The notes beneath the pieces were generated by a model. It saw nothing but the letters and a program-made list of their open reading frames with translations, searched no databases and was not told the origin of the DNA. From NCBI GenBank assembly GCA_023392185.1, contig JAEVZP010000141.1:1-21054 (forward strand): a stretch of DNA of 21,054 nt, written 5' to 3'. Both the position numbers and the translations under genes were made by a program. Numbering within the stretch: position 1 is the first letter of the stretch; each line of letters starts with the position of its first letter. This document shows, one piece after another, positions 7,184 to 15,015 of the stretch. The stretch is from Bacteroidota bacterium. Lineage in GTDB: Bacteria > Bacteroidota > Bacteroidia > Chitinophagales > Chitinophagaceae.

Positions 7184-9331
7184 CTAGCGCACAATCTTCA
7201 TTTCCTTCAGCAGCCAGCCGGCACCCCCGAATTTTTCGATCACAAAAAGGGTGTAACGGATGTCCACCGAGATATTGCGGCAGCGCGCCTCGTCAAATTG
7301 CAGATCGCTCATCGTGCCTTCCCAGATCCGGTCGAAGTTGGTCCCAATCAGCTCGCCCCGGGCATTGAGCACCGGCGAGCCGCTGTTGCCGCCGGTGGTG
7401 TGGTTGTCGGCAATAAAGGCAATCGGAACGTCCTTTCTTTTTCCAACGCTCCAGCGGCCAAAATTGTGCGTGGCATACAGGTCTTTGAGCTTTTGCGGCA
7501 CGCGGAACTCGGCTACTTCCGGATTGTCTTTGGCCAGGGCTTCGCTCAGGTAGGTCTGGAAAGAATACGGCGCCGGGCCTTGCGGATCAATGCCTTTCAC
7601 CTGTCCGTATGCCAGACGCAGGATGCTGTTGGCATCCGGATACCAGGCGCGACCGGGATCGGCCACGCGCTGGGCTTTGCGGTGCAGGCGGGAAAGAACC
7701 ACCAGCCGCTTCTGCGCTTCGGCCAGAACGGGTGCGATTTCTTCTTTACGGGTTTGCATCGCCGCGCGGTAGAGCAGGAGGGCCGGGTCGTTTTGAAGAC
7801 GGGCCGGAGAAGCGTTCACACCTTCCTCCATCAGGGATGCAAAACGGGCCCGGTCGGCAGCCAGGGACTTGCTGTAGATTTCAGCCGACCATGCCCCGAA
7901 ATTACCGTTGTGGCGGGCCAGTTCTTTCCGGAAATATTCCGGAACATAAGCGCCCGCACGGGCAAAGAAAAGCGGCATGAGGGTGTCGAAAACCGCACGG
8001 TCGGTGGCCGGATCGTAATTTTTGTAGAAACTTTCCCAGTCGCCCACGGCTTTTTTAAGGTCGGCTTCCTGCCCACCGTTTTGCAGGGCGGTAGCCAGCC
8101 GGTCCAGCACGGCGCCGCGGGTCACGAGCTCAATCCCCAGCACGGCTTCCTGAAAGTAGATTTCAGCCGGCAGTGCTTCATTGGCGCGGGCGACGTTGGC
8201 ATCGATCTGCGCCAGCAGGTTATCGGCATAAGGCAGGGTAGTGTCCTGCTGCGCCCAGTATTGAAATTTGTTTTCGGCTTCGCGGCGACGGGAGACGACG
8301 TTGGCCTCGCGCAGGCCGAGGACTTCGCCCTGCCATTTCTTCCAGCCATTGGCCACACCGGCGCGCTTGGAAGTGTATTGCAGGAAGATATTCCGGTCGG
8401 CCTGCATTTTCTGCGTCCAGGCGGCGAGGCGGGCGGTGCGCACTTCAATACGGATCGGATCGATGATATCGGCAATCTGGGCCACCTGCGAGGCGGCGAG
8501 GTATTCCTGCGTCATGCCGGGAAAGCCATAGACCATCGTAAAATCGCCTTCTTTAATGCCTTTGGCGTTGATGGTGAAAAATTTCACCGGCTTGTAAGGC
8601 TTGTTGGACGGGGTGTATTCGGCCGGCTTGTTGGCAGCATTGGCATACACCCGGAACAAGGCAAAATCGCCGGTATGGCGCGGCCACGACCAGTTGTCGG
8701 TGTCGCCGCCAAACTGGCCGATGCCGTTGGGCGGAAAGCCGACGAGGCGCACATCGCGGAACACTTCTACCAGTGAAATCCAGTATTCGTTGCCATTGTA
8801 GTAGCTGCTGACGGTGGCGTCCATGCCGGGATGATTATTACGGTACAGCGCTTCTACGAAGCGGGTGTTGCGGGCGATGGCCGAATCGCGCTCGGTTTCC
8901 GGCATCAGGTCGGTAACGCCCTCGAGCACGACGCTGGTTACATTGTCCATTTTGCGGACAAAGCTGACCGTAAGGCCGGGGCAGGGGATTTCTTCGCCCG
9001 GGTTCATGGCCCAGAAGCCGTGGGCGAAATAATCTTTAGCCGCAGAGGAAAGTCCCTGCACCGTGCCGTAGCCGCAGTGGTGGTTGGTGAGCAGGAGGCC
9101 TTCCGGAGAAATCATCTCGCCGGTGCAGCCGCCGCCAAAGCGGACGACGGCATTGTTGAGGCCGGTGCCATTGGGGTTGTAGAGGGCATCTACCGGTATA
9201 CGGAGACCGGCAGCCCGCATGGCAGCCGCCTGCTGAGCGAGCAGGGGGGGCATCCACATGCCTTCGCGGGCCGAAACGGCGGCAAGGCAAAACAGAAACG
9301 AGGCCAGAAAGAGGCAGCAAAAACGACGCAT
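7184..9331 (-). CDS. S46 dipeptidyl-peptidase, probable DPP11 (Asp/Glu-specific)
   Basis: The 715-residue protein has a signal peptide (about 1-21) and the chymotrypsin-fold S46 domain interrupted by a helical domain. The catalytic triad can be assigned to His85 (LTNHHCGYG, 82-89), Asp222 (RHTGDFALFRVY) and Ser650 (TTGGNSGSPV). S46 enzymes remove dipeptides from peptide N-termini in the periplasm and feed amino-acid use. The residue 18 positions after the catalytic Ser is Arg668 (TNFDRIWEG). In Porphyromonas DPP11 this position is Arg673 and selects Asp/Glu at P1, whereas DPP7 has Gly. I therefore infer DPP11-like specificity. Length fits the family (about 710-720). A -7 element lies 24 bases upstream, and the gene is divergent from the T9SS protein gene. 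Two TTCCGGAA sites lie 11 bases apart (7926, 7937). Confidence 0.9.
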   Translation of the reverse strand: MRRFCCLFLASFLFCLAAVSAREGMWMPPLLAQQAAAMRAAGLRIPVDALYNPNGTGLNNAVVRFGGGCTGEMISPEGLLLTNHHCGYGTVQGLSSAAKDYFAHGFWAMNPGEEIPCPGLTVSFVRKMDNVTSVVLEGVTDLMPETERDSAIARNTRFVEALYRNNHPGMDATVSSYYNGNEYWISLVEVFRDVRLVGFPPNGIGQFGGDTDNWSWPRHTGDFALFRVYANAANKPAEYTPSNKPYKPVKFFTINAKGIKEGDFTMVYGFPGMTQEYLAASQVAQIADIIDPIRIEVRTARLAAWTQKMQADRNIFLQYTSKRAGVANGWKKWQGEVLGLREANVVSRRREAENKFQYWAQQDTTLPYADNLLAQIDANVARANEALPAEIYFQEAVLGIELVTRGAVLDRLATALQNGGQEADLKKAVGDWESFYKNYDPATDRAVFDTLMPLFFARAGAYVPEYFRKELARHNGNFGAWSAEIYSKSLAADRARFASLMEEGVNASPARLQNDPALLLYRAAMQTRKEEIAPVLAEAQKRLVVLSRLHRKAQRVADPGRAWYPDANSILRLAYGQVKGIDPQGPAPYSFQTYLSEALAKDNPEVAEFRVPQKLKDLYATHNFGRWSVGKRKDVPIAFIADNHTTGGNSGSPVLNARGELIGTNFDRIWEGTMSDLQFDEARCRNISVDIRYTLFVIEKFGGAGWLLKEMKIVR

Positions 9332-9354
9332 AAGATTCAGAAAGTGGGGACGGG

Positions 9355-9362
9355 CAAAAATA
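9355..9362 (-). promoter_or_regulatory. Possible -7 element of the S46 peptidase gene
   Basis: On the minus strand the bases read TATTTTTG, matching TAnnTTTG, 23 bases before the ATG. No TTTG is seen at the -33 position, so the call rests on one element and position. Confidence 0.35.
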
Positions 9363-9483
9363 AATCTATAAGCCGGCTAAAAAAATCCGTGTCGGAAAGG
9401 TATATTAGCCCAACTTTACGGACATTTTGCCCTGTCTATTAGTGTTTTCCCGAATGATACCTGCCTTTACTTTCAGCACTTCT

Positions 9484-11520
9484 ATGCTTAAGCGGTTTTT
9501 ATTCTTTGTAGCCGCATTGCTGGTAGCCGCACCGGCCCTCCGGGCGCAGGACACCACCTTATTCTCCGCTCCCGACACCGTTTGTACGCGGCAGCTGGTG
9601 CAGCTTTCCACCACCCAAAAGGCCCAGTCCTATTATTGGTCTTTTTGCCCCGGAACGCTGCGCAGTACGCCTTCTTTTAAGAACCTTCCCAATACGTTTC
9701 AGCTTAGCGGACCGGTGGATATCGAGGCTACCAAAGACGACAACGGCCGCTATTATGCTTTTGCGCTCAACCGGAACACCCGCTCGCTGGTGCGCCTTGA
9801 CTTTGGTACCACGCTGGTCAACACCCCGGTCTATACTGTCCTGAGTGCCTATGATACGACCATGCCCGATACGGGCGGCGGCCTCCACCTGATGCGCAAT
9901 GACGGCAACTGGTATCTGTTTGCCACGGCCGGCGCTACCGCTACCGACGCCGGCATCATCCGCCTCGACTTTGGCAACAGCCTCGGCAACGACCCAACCG
10001 CTACCAAACTAGGCAATCCGGGCGGTATCCTGGTCAGCCCTAAGGACCTGTATGTGGCGCGCGAAGGCAACCGATATGTAGGCATCATCCTTGACGCTTC
10101 CAGCTCTTCGCTGGTGCGTGCCGATTTCGGAGCCTATCTCAATGGCGTACCGACGCTACGCAATCTGGGCAATATCGGAGGCCTCGACGCACCCGAGCAC
10201 CTGGCCGTAGCTAAGAAAGGCAACGGTTATCAGTTTTACATTACCAATCCCGGAAATTCCTCGCTGAGCACCGTTACGTTTACCGGTTCTTTGGGTGGCA
10301 CGCCCACCGGAGGCAATTCCGGCAATCTGTTTAACAACCTGTACACGCCTACCGGCATCGCCTCTTACCGCGACTGCGATAACCCTTATCTTGTTATTGT
10401 GAACGCAGGCGCCAACACGGCTGTTCGCGTCCAGCTCGACCCAGGCGGCAATGTCAGCACAGACCCCACCGACGTTACCCTGCTGCTGAGCAATATCAAC
10501 GACTTCTCTACGCCCTATGGCATGACCGGTTTTCTGCGCGACAGCTCCAACCTCTACTCTCTTGTAGTCAACAGGCGCAATGGTTCCCTAACGCGCATGA
10601 AGTTTGGCACCTGCAATCGCACCGGCATCGCAGAAAGTAACCTGAGCACGCCACCGCCTTTCCGCTTTGACACGGCCGGCACTTATACCGTCAACCTCAT
10701 CCTCAACGAAGGCATGCCGGATATGCGCATGGGCTGCCGCCAGATTTACGTACTGCCACAGCCGGGCCTCAACATTTCCAACGATACACTGATCTGCCAG
10801 GGCGATACGATCACCCTCCGTGCCCAGTCACTCTCCGCCGACAGCATCCGCTGGACGCCTTCCAACACCGTGAGCGACTCTATGGCACAGGAAATCGCCG
10901 CCTGGCCGCAGCAAACCACCCGCTACCAGGCCGTGCTTAACTATGCCGACGGCTGTGTGGTAGACACCGCCATTCTGGTGCGGGTCGTAGAAAGCCGGGT
11001 GGATGCCGGGCCAGACCGTACCGTTCCCGACGGTACTACCATTCTGCTGGGCGGCCCCGAAACTTCGCAGGGCCCGGAATTTACCTATCGCTGGTCGCCG
11101 GGCAACTATCTCGATGATACAACCAAGCAGTTTCCGGTCGCACAGCCTTTCAGCAACTACACCTATTACTTTACCGTAACCCACAAAACACCGGAACTGA
11201 CCTGTAGCCGCACAGACAGCGTAGTGGTGCGCACCATTTGCAACACGATCACCCTGCCCAACGCTTTTGCGCCGGAAAGCAATATCGACGGCATCACCCG
11301 TTTTGGACTGCTCAACAAGCAGCTGGTAAAGCTGATTTCATTCCGCATCTTCAACCGGTGGGGACAAGAGGTTTACCAAAGCACCGACCTGACCAGCGGC
11401 TGGGATGGCCTCTTCAACGGCAAGCCGGCAGAGCGGGGCGTTTACGTATGGCAAATCGATGGTTTCTGCCCCGGCGGGCAGCGCATCACTCAGACGGGCG
11501 ATGTAACCCTGATCCGGTAG
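9484..11520 (+). CDS. T9SS type B-sorted secreted protein with six propeller-like repeats
   Basis: This 678-residue protein starts at the ATG at 9484, which gives the signal peptide MLKRFLFFVAALLVAAPALRAQ. The GTG/ATG codons upstream would bury it. Six repeats carrying the pattern S-L-V-R-x-D-F-G-x-x-L-x-x-x-P occur near residues 101, 157, 209, 260, 313 and 368, about 53 residues apart, suggesting a six-bladed beta-propeller. Two PKD/Ig-like segments with Cys pairs follow (about 430-580). The last 90 residues, from ITLPNAFAPESN through FRIFNRWGQEVYQS to GVYVWQIDG, are the gliding-motility-associated CHU_C domain, the type B signal for the type IX secretion system. It should be exported to the surface or medium. 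Ligand or enzymatic role is unknown. It has its own terminator and contains no TTCCGGAA site. Confidence 0.85.
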   Translation: MLKRFLFFVAALLVAAPALRAQDTTLFSAPDTVCTRQLVQLSTTQKAQSYYWSFCPGTLRSTPSFKNLPNTFQLSGPVDIEATKDDNGRYYAFALNRNTRSLVRLDFGTTLVNTPVYTVLSAYDTTMPDTGGGLHLMRNDGNWYLFATAGATATDAGIIRLDFGNSLGNDPTATKLGNPGGILVSPKDLYVAREGNRYVGIILDASSSSLVRADFGAYLNGVPTLRNLGNIGGLDAPEHLAVAKKGNGYQFYITNPGNSSLSTVTFTGSLGGTPTGGNSGNLFNNLYTPTGIASYRDCDNPYLVIVNAGANTAVRVQLDPGGNVSTDPTDVTLLLSNINDFSTPYGMTGFLRDSSNLYSLVVNRRNGSLTRMKFGTCNRTGIAESNLSTPPPFRFDTAGTYTVNLILNEGMPDMRMGCRQIYVLPQPGLNISNDTLICQGDTITLRAQSLSADSIRWTPSNTVSDSMAQEIAAWPQQTTRYQAVLNYADGCVVDTAILVRVVESRVDAGPDRTVPDGTTILLGGPETSQGPEFTYRWSPGNYLDDTTKQFPVAQPFSNYTYYFTVTHKTPELTCSRTDSVVVRTICNTITLPNAFAPESNIDGITRFGLLNKQLVKLISFRIFNRWGQEVYQSTDLTSGWDGLFNGKPAERGVYVWQIDGFCPGGQRITQTGDVTLIR

Positions 11521-11555
11521 TTATATTTCCCCCATCCGCTTCTCCTTCCTTTATA

Positions 11556-11590
11556 AGAACCGGCATTAGATGCCGGTTCTTTCTTTTTTT
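11556..11590 (+). terminator. Terminator after the T9SS type B protein gene
   Basis: An 11-bp perfect stem, AGAACCGGCAT (11556-11566) with ATGCCGGTTCT (11570-11580), loop TAG, followed by TTC and seven T's. It lies 35 bases after the stop codon. Confidence 0.9.
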
Positions 11591-11830
11591 AGAAAACTTT
11601 GGGTTTTCACCCAACCCTTCCTACTTTCGGTTCCGTCTTCTTCTGCTACGGATGGCGGCTTTCCCGGCTGCCGGCCCCGTAGGGGTCAGATGCCCGCCAC
11701 ACGTTATCTCTTTTCCGCACGCTTTTTTCCCTTTCCCGGAACCGCTTATACGACAGACGATTACTTTTTTCTTTAAAAGATACGCCCGCCCGCCTGGCAG
11801 GTGGCCTCTTTTCCTGCATTCGTCTGCCTC
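11591..11830 (+). promoter_or_regulatory. Upstream region of the ECF sigma gene with a candidate promoter
   Basis: TTTG (11598-11601), 20 bases, then TACTTTCG (11622-11629) resembles a primary promoter with one -7 mismatch. It would leave a long leader of about 190 bases. That leader contains a GC-rich stretch at about 11655-11690 that could fold, and a T-rich stretch at 11761-11773. I see no coding region in it. Confidence 0.35.
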
Positions 11831-12412
11831 ATGCCTACTGTCTATACCTCTGTTCCGGATGCAACCCTGATTGCGCTGTTCTTAAAAGGAGAAAATCCTG
11901 CTTTCGAGGCGCTGTTGTTCCGTCATAAAGACCGGATCTACACCGCTATTTATCTGCTTGTTAAAGACCGAACGCTCGCTGAAGACCTTTTTCAGGACTG
12001 CTTCCTTAAAATCCTCTGCACCATGCGCGAAGGCCGCTACGACGAGCAGGGGAAGTTCCTGCCCTGGGCGCTGCGGGTGGCGCACAACCTGTGCATCGAT
12101 TATTTCCGGAAAGCGAAGACACAGCGCACGGTGCTGTGTGAGGAAGACGTTTTTACCCGTATCGGGCAGCGAACGGGAGCACCAGAAACGCGGATGGAGC
12201 AGGAGCAGACCCAATCCGGTTTGTATACGCTCGTCAATCAGTTGCCGTCCGAACAGCGGACGGTATTGGTGATGCGGATCTACGGCGAACTTTCTTTTAA
12301 GGAAATCGGTGAGGCAACCGGCGTTTCCATCAACACCGCGCTGGGCCGGATGCGCTATGCACTGCTCAACCTGCGCAAAATGATGCGCACACGGGAAGCG
12401 GAATTCGTATAG
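11831..12412 (+). CDS. RNA polymerase ECF-type sigma factor
   Basis: The 193-residue protein has only sigma regions 2 and 4. Region 2 covers about residues 24-93: FEALLFRHKDRIYTAIYLLV, then AEDLFQDCFLKIL and FLPWALRVAHNLCIDYFRK, the core-binding and -10 recognition helices. Region 4 covers about 130-185, with LPSEQRTVLVMRIYGELSFK and the helix-turn-helix EIGEATGVSINTALGRMRYA. It directs RNA polymerase to a specific promoter set. I chose ATG 11831; a GTG 30 bases upstream would add ten unconserved residues. No FecR-like or other anti-sigma gene is next to it, and folB follows after 79 bases. Either the regulator is elsewhere or the factor is controlled by transcription alone. One TTCCGGAA site encodes Phe-Arg-Lys at 92-94. 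Confidence 0.9.
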   Translation: MPTVYTSVPDATLIALFLKGENPAFEALLFRHKDRIYTAIYLLVKDRTLAEDLFQDCFLKILCTMREGRYDEQGKFLPWALRVAHNLCIDYFRKAKTQRTVLCEEDVFTRIGQRTGAPETRMEQEQTQSGLYTLVNQLPSEQRTVLVMRIYGELSFKEIGEATGVSINTALGRMRYALLNLRKMMRTREAEFV

Positions 12413-12491
12413 GCCTTCTGTGCCGGAATGGCTTTTGAAGGCTTGGGAACGGCGCTCCGGAACACTGAAATTTCCGGAAATTTACCTGCTC

Positions 12492-12830
12492 ATGTTTACC
12501 ATTTCCCTGCACGGCATCCAGATCGACGCACTCCTGGGCGTTTTTAAAGAAGAAAAAAAAGTTCCGAACCATTTTGAAGTGGACATTGATCTCACCGCTC
12601 CGGAAGCCGCGCCTTTTATGAATTACGGCGATTTCCAGGAGGTTGCCGTTGCCGCTTTCGGCAAAGGCAACGAGACGCTTGAGGATTGCTGTAAGGATAT
12701 GCTCGACGTGCTGGCCAACCGCTTTCCGAAAGCTGTGAGCGGAACGGTGGTGATCCGGAAATACACGCTGCCCTTTGGCGCGCCGGTGCGCTATTCGCAG
12801 GTGCGGCTGGAGCGGAAAATGACTTCTTAA
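12492..12830 (+). CDS. folB: Dihydroneopterin aldolase
   Basis: The 112-residue protein converts 7,8-dihydroneopterin to 6-hydroxymethyl-dihydropterin and glycolaldehyde in folate synthesis. Family features are ISLHGIQIDALLGVFKEE at the N-terminus (conserved Glu near 20-21), KKVPNHFEVDIDL (22-34), MNYGDFQEVA with Tyr45, ETLEDCCKDMLD (61-72), and VVIRKYTLPFGAP with Lys90 at the catalytic lysine position. The ATG at 12492 gives the proper family start; an in-frame GTG at 12420 would add 24 unrelated residues. The perfect palindrome AAATTTCCGGAAATTT sits at 12468-12483, just before the start, and another TTCCGGAA copy follows the stop at 12841. It may be cotranscribed with the sigma gene, although no functional link is obvious. 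Confidence 0.87.
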   Translation: MFTISLHGIQIDALLGVFKEEKKVPNHFEVDIDLTAPEAAPFMNYGDFQEVAVAAFGKGNETLEDCCKDMLDVLANRFPKAVSGTVVIRKYTLPFGAPVRYSQVRLERKMTS

Positions 12831-12914
12831 CAGACCGGATTTCCGGAAGACTTTTCTTTTAAGGTGAATCTTGCTTTAGAAGCCTTCATTTTCAATTAGT
12901 TATAGTTGAATGGA

Positions 12915-13007
12915 GGTCACAAAGGGCGCAAAGAAGGCACAGAGGTCCACAAAGACCTACCGGGTTTCTCCGTGGACCTTTGTGAACACCTCCGTGTTCT
13001 CTGTGGC
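12915..13007. repeat. Imperfect inverted repeat of cacaaag/gaggt words
   Basis: The region after folB contains many copies of CACAAAG, GGCACAGAGG and GTGTTC-type words in both orientations. An 8-bp perfect core, AGGTCCAC (12943-12950) and GTGGACCT (12972-12979), has outer arms CACAAAGG/CCTTTGTG. It looks like the decayed extragenic repeats rich in 'cacagagg' and 'ctttgtg' seen in many Bacteroidetes genomes. No gene is apparent. It lies between convergent folB and the serine hydrolase gene, with no better terminator in sight. Confidence 0.55.
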
Positions 13008-13039
13008 CATTATCATCTTAAAACGAGATGCACGTTCTT

Positions 13040-14143
13040 TTAGAGAGAAGCCGCTATGCTGCCGATAATACGCCGCCAGGGCGCTTTGCCTTCGGCCTTG
13101 CCAAGGCGCACGATAATGATGTTTTTTTGGGGAAAAGAAAAGATGTACTGCCCCAAATGACCGGCTGCATAGACCGCGCCCGGACCCAGCCACCACTGGT
13201 ATTTATAGTACCGGACGCCGCCATCGGTGGTATCGGGCGTCGTGGATTCCCGGATCCAGGTCGGGGGCAGAACGGGTGCGCCATCAAAGGAGCCGCCTTC
13301 ATTCATTAGTTTGCCGACTTTGGCAAAGTCGATCGCCGTGGCATTGACGCAGCAAAATGTTTTTTCCAGTCCGTCTTTTTTCCCATCGATGCTCCAGCCC
13401 GCGCTAAATTGTGGATGTAACTGCGCCCAGACTTTTTCGTTGAAATAGTCCGTCACGGTTCTGCCTTTTAAAACCCGGTCAAGAACCAAACCAAGGATTT
13501 GGGTAGAGCCGCTCGTGTAATCAAAAGCCGCACCCGGTTTTCCGGAAAGTTTGAGGGCGAGGGTGCGCTTGCGCAGGTTCCGGCCATAGTAGAAAGCAGC
13601 CGCCTCAGCTGCCGGGGAGTAATAGCTTTCGTTGAATTTCAAACCAGAAGTCATCTGCAGCAGGTGGCGAATCGTAACTTTTTCAAAACCGTTCGGGGCC
13701 ATTTCCGGAATATAATCCGTTACCGGGTCGTCCACACTTTTAATCAAACCATCTTCAATCGCCGCGCCAATGAGCAGGGAAGTAAAAGACTTGGCCATCG
13801 AAAACGACGCGACGCGCGAATCGGGCCGGTAGCCCGAAAAGTATTTTTCATACAGCAGCGTGTCATTCCGGATAATGAGAAAAGCAACGGTCTTGTTTTT
13901 TCTCAGATACGTCTCAAAATCATAATCCTTGCCGTCGATCGAGAATCCCTTGGGCGAAAGGGGCCGGGCGGCGCGTGCAAACACATAAGGTTGCGGCGAA
14001 GGGGGCAGCGGTCGTTCCCCAAATTTCCGGAAATCGGTGATATCGGCAAAGTTGTAGACTGCATACCGGGCCGGCAGGCAGCCGGTAAGAGCGAAAAGAA
14101 CAATCGATAACGGCAGCAGCGTACGCATAGGTTTTGGGAGCAT
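13040..14143 (-). CDS. Serine beta-lactamase-fold hydrolase, lipoprotein
   Basis: The 367-residue protein belongs to the class C beta-lactamase/penicillin-binding protein family (COG1680-like esterases and peptidases). Motifs, numbered from the ATG at 14143, are S115-M-A-K118 (the SxxK nucleophile and base), Y209-T-S-G (the YxN-type motif with Ser instead of Asn), and H329-L-G (third motif). A lipoprotein signal (PLSIVLFALTGC, Cys22) places it in the envelope. ATG 14128 is an equally possible start that keeps the signal peptide; upstream codons would overlap the preceding gene. It follows the two-TM protein gene by 13 bases, so the two are likely cotranscribed. The substrate is unknown and true beta-lactam resistance is not implied. 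Four TTCCGGAA sites lie in or just before the gene (13540, 13703, 14025, 14148). Confidence 0.85.
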   Translation of the reverse strand: MLPKPMRTLLPLSIVLFALTGCLPARYAVYNFADITDFRKFGERPLPPSPQPYVFARAARPLSPKGFSIDGKDYDFETYLRKNKTVAFLIIRNDTLLYEKYFSGYRPDSRVASFSMAKSFTSLLIGAAIEDGLIKSVDDPVTDYIPEMAPNGFEKVTIRHLLQMTSGLKFNESYYSPAAEAAAFYYGRNLRKRTLALKLSGKPGAAFDYTSGSTQILGLVLDRVLKGRTVTDYFNEKVWAQLHPQFSAGWSIDGKKDGLEKTFCCVNATAIDFAKVGKLMNEGGSFDGAPVLPPTWIRESTTPDTTDGGVRYYKYQWWLGPGAVYAAGHLGQYIFSFPQKNIIIVRLGKAEGKAPWRRIIGSIAASL

Positions 14144-14156
14144 AAATTTCCGGAAA

Positions 14157-14711
14157 TCAGTTGGCCGAAAACAAGAGTTCGAAGCTATCGCCTTCTTCTT
14201 CGAGGTCGAAAAGCTCCTGCACATACTCTTTTGCCTTTTCATAGTCGCCGGCCGTCATGGGGAAGAGGTGGCGGTACAGCAGCTGCGTCTGCCGCGTCTG
14301 CGGGTCTTCGGTAAACCAGGAAACCCGTAGCTGGGAGCCTTTCCTGTTGAGCGCATCGCTCCCGGTGGCCAGGCCGCCGGGGCCAAACGAAAGTTCGCGC
14401 TTTTTGCCCCGCAGAAAACCGTAGCTGCGCCGGGCGGTGAGTTTATCTGTAGTGAGCTCTACTTCTTCCAGAACCAGCTGCCGGCTCATGCGCCGCAAGG
14501 CCGGATAGCCGCTAAAGCGAAAAAGCAAAAACCAGAGGATGATTCCCATCCGCAGCTCGGTGAGGATTTGCCAGAGGCTAAAAGCAAAAAGGAACACCAG
14601 CAGCAGCATCGAAAACAGGGGCCACAGCCACCGGCCGCCCTTACGGATATCGCTGCCGGCGATGATAAATACCGTTTTTCCGTCTGATTCTACGCGTGTG
14701 TGATGCTTCAT
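14157..14711 (-). CDS. Hypothetical two-TM membrane protein
   Basis: I do not recognise this 184-residue protein. It has a short polar N-terminus, a long hydrophobic segment at about 28-50, and a second at 54-67 that ends in basic residues. The remaining 115 residues are a soluble, probably cytoplasmic domain. That domain starts with beta-like stretches (LVLEEVELTTDKLTARRSYG, GKKRELSFGPGGLATG), recalling small bacterial PH-like domains, and ends in an acidic helix (EYVQELFDLEEEGDSFELLF). It is first in a unit with the serine hydrolase lipoprotein, 13 bases upstream of it. The function is unknown; the PH-like suggestion is only an impression from pattern. Confidence 0.75.
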   Translation of the reverse strand: MKHHTRVESDGKTVFIIAGSDIRKGGRWLWPLFSMLLLVFLFAFSLWQILTELRMGIILWFLLFRFSGYPALRRMSRQLVLEEVELTTDKLTARRSYGFLRGKKRELSFGPGGLATGSDALNRKGSQLRVSWFTEDPQTRQTQLLYRHLFPMTAGDYEKAKEYVQELFDLEEEGDSFELLFSAN

Positions 14712-14741
14712 GTTCCGCTACCGGCTGCTTGAAACGAACCA

Positions 14742-14772
14742 CAAAATAAGCCGAAGAATTTTAATGTTCAAA
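14742..14772 (-). promoter_or_regulatory. Possible promoter of the two-TM protein/serine hydrolase unit
   Basis: On the minus strand TTTG (14769-14772) is followed after 20 bases by TATTTTG (14742-14748), close to the -7 consensus but one base short. It lies 31 bases before the ATG at 14711. Confidence 0.4.
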
Positions 14773-14922
14773 TAACTCTTCTTTTTCGCCCCAGGGTCTG
14801 TGCGATGAATAGACGACCGCGTCAGCCAGGACATAAGCACGGGCTACGCAATTGAAATGGACCCGGTCTGTTTCAGCGTTCAACTTTTCCTGGCTACACG
14901 GACGCCGGCTTCGTTATTGGAT

Positions 14923-14953
14923 TTTGAATGTACGCCGTTGGATTCTATGTTTG
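14923..14953 (+). promoter_or_regulatory. Bacteroidetes-type promoter of the secreted protein/lipoprotein unit
   Basis: TTTG at 14923-14926, exactly 19 bases, then TATGTTTG at 14946-14953: a full match to the consensus. Transcription should start near 14960, inside the dyad described next. Confidence 0.65.
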
Positions 14954-14990
14954 TCATCGGGATGTTAAAAACATATCCCGATGACTTTTT
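14953..14990 (+). promoter_or_regulatory. Dyad overlapping the transcription start (operator or attenuator)
   Basis: Perfect 11-bp arms, GTCATCGGGAT (14953-14963) and ATCCCGATGAC (14975-14985), with an 11-base spacer and five T's after it. It starts at the last base of the -7 element and spans the expected transcription start. It could therefore be an operator. Read alone it also looks like an intrinsic terminator, but a start near 14960 would leave only part of the 5' arm in RNA. Confidence 0.5.
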
Positions 14991-15015
14991 ATGATTACGC
15001 TAAGTACTTTTTCTT

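Noticed and set aside
7298..8776. 492-codon plus-strand frame opposite the S46 peptidase gene
   Set aside because: Antisense to a complete peptidase with an intact triad; no signal, motif or promoter supports it.
13040..14143. Antibiotic-resistance beta-lactamase
   Set aside because: Only the general SxxK fold is supported; the second motif is YTS rather than YxN, and this broad family is mostly esterases and peptidases.
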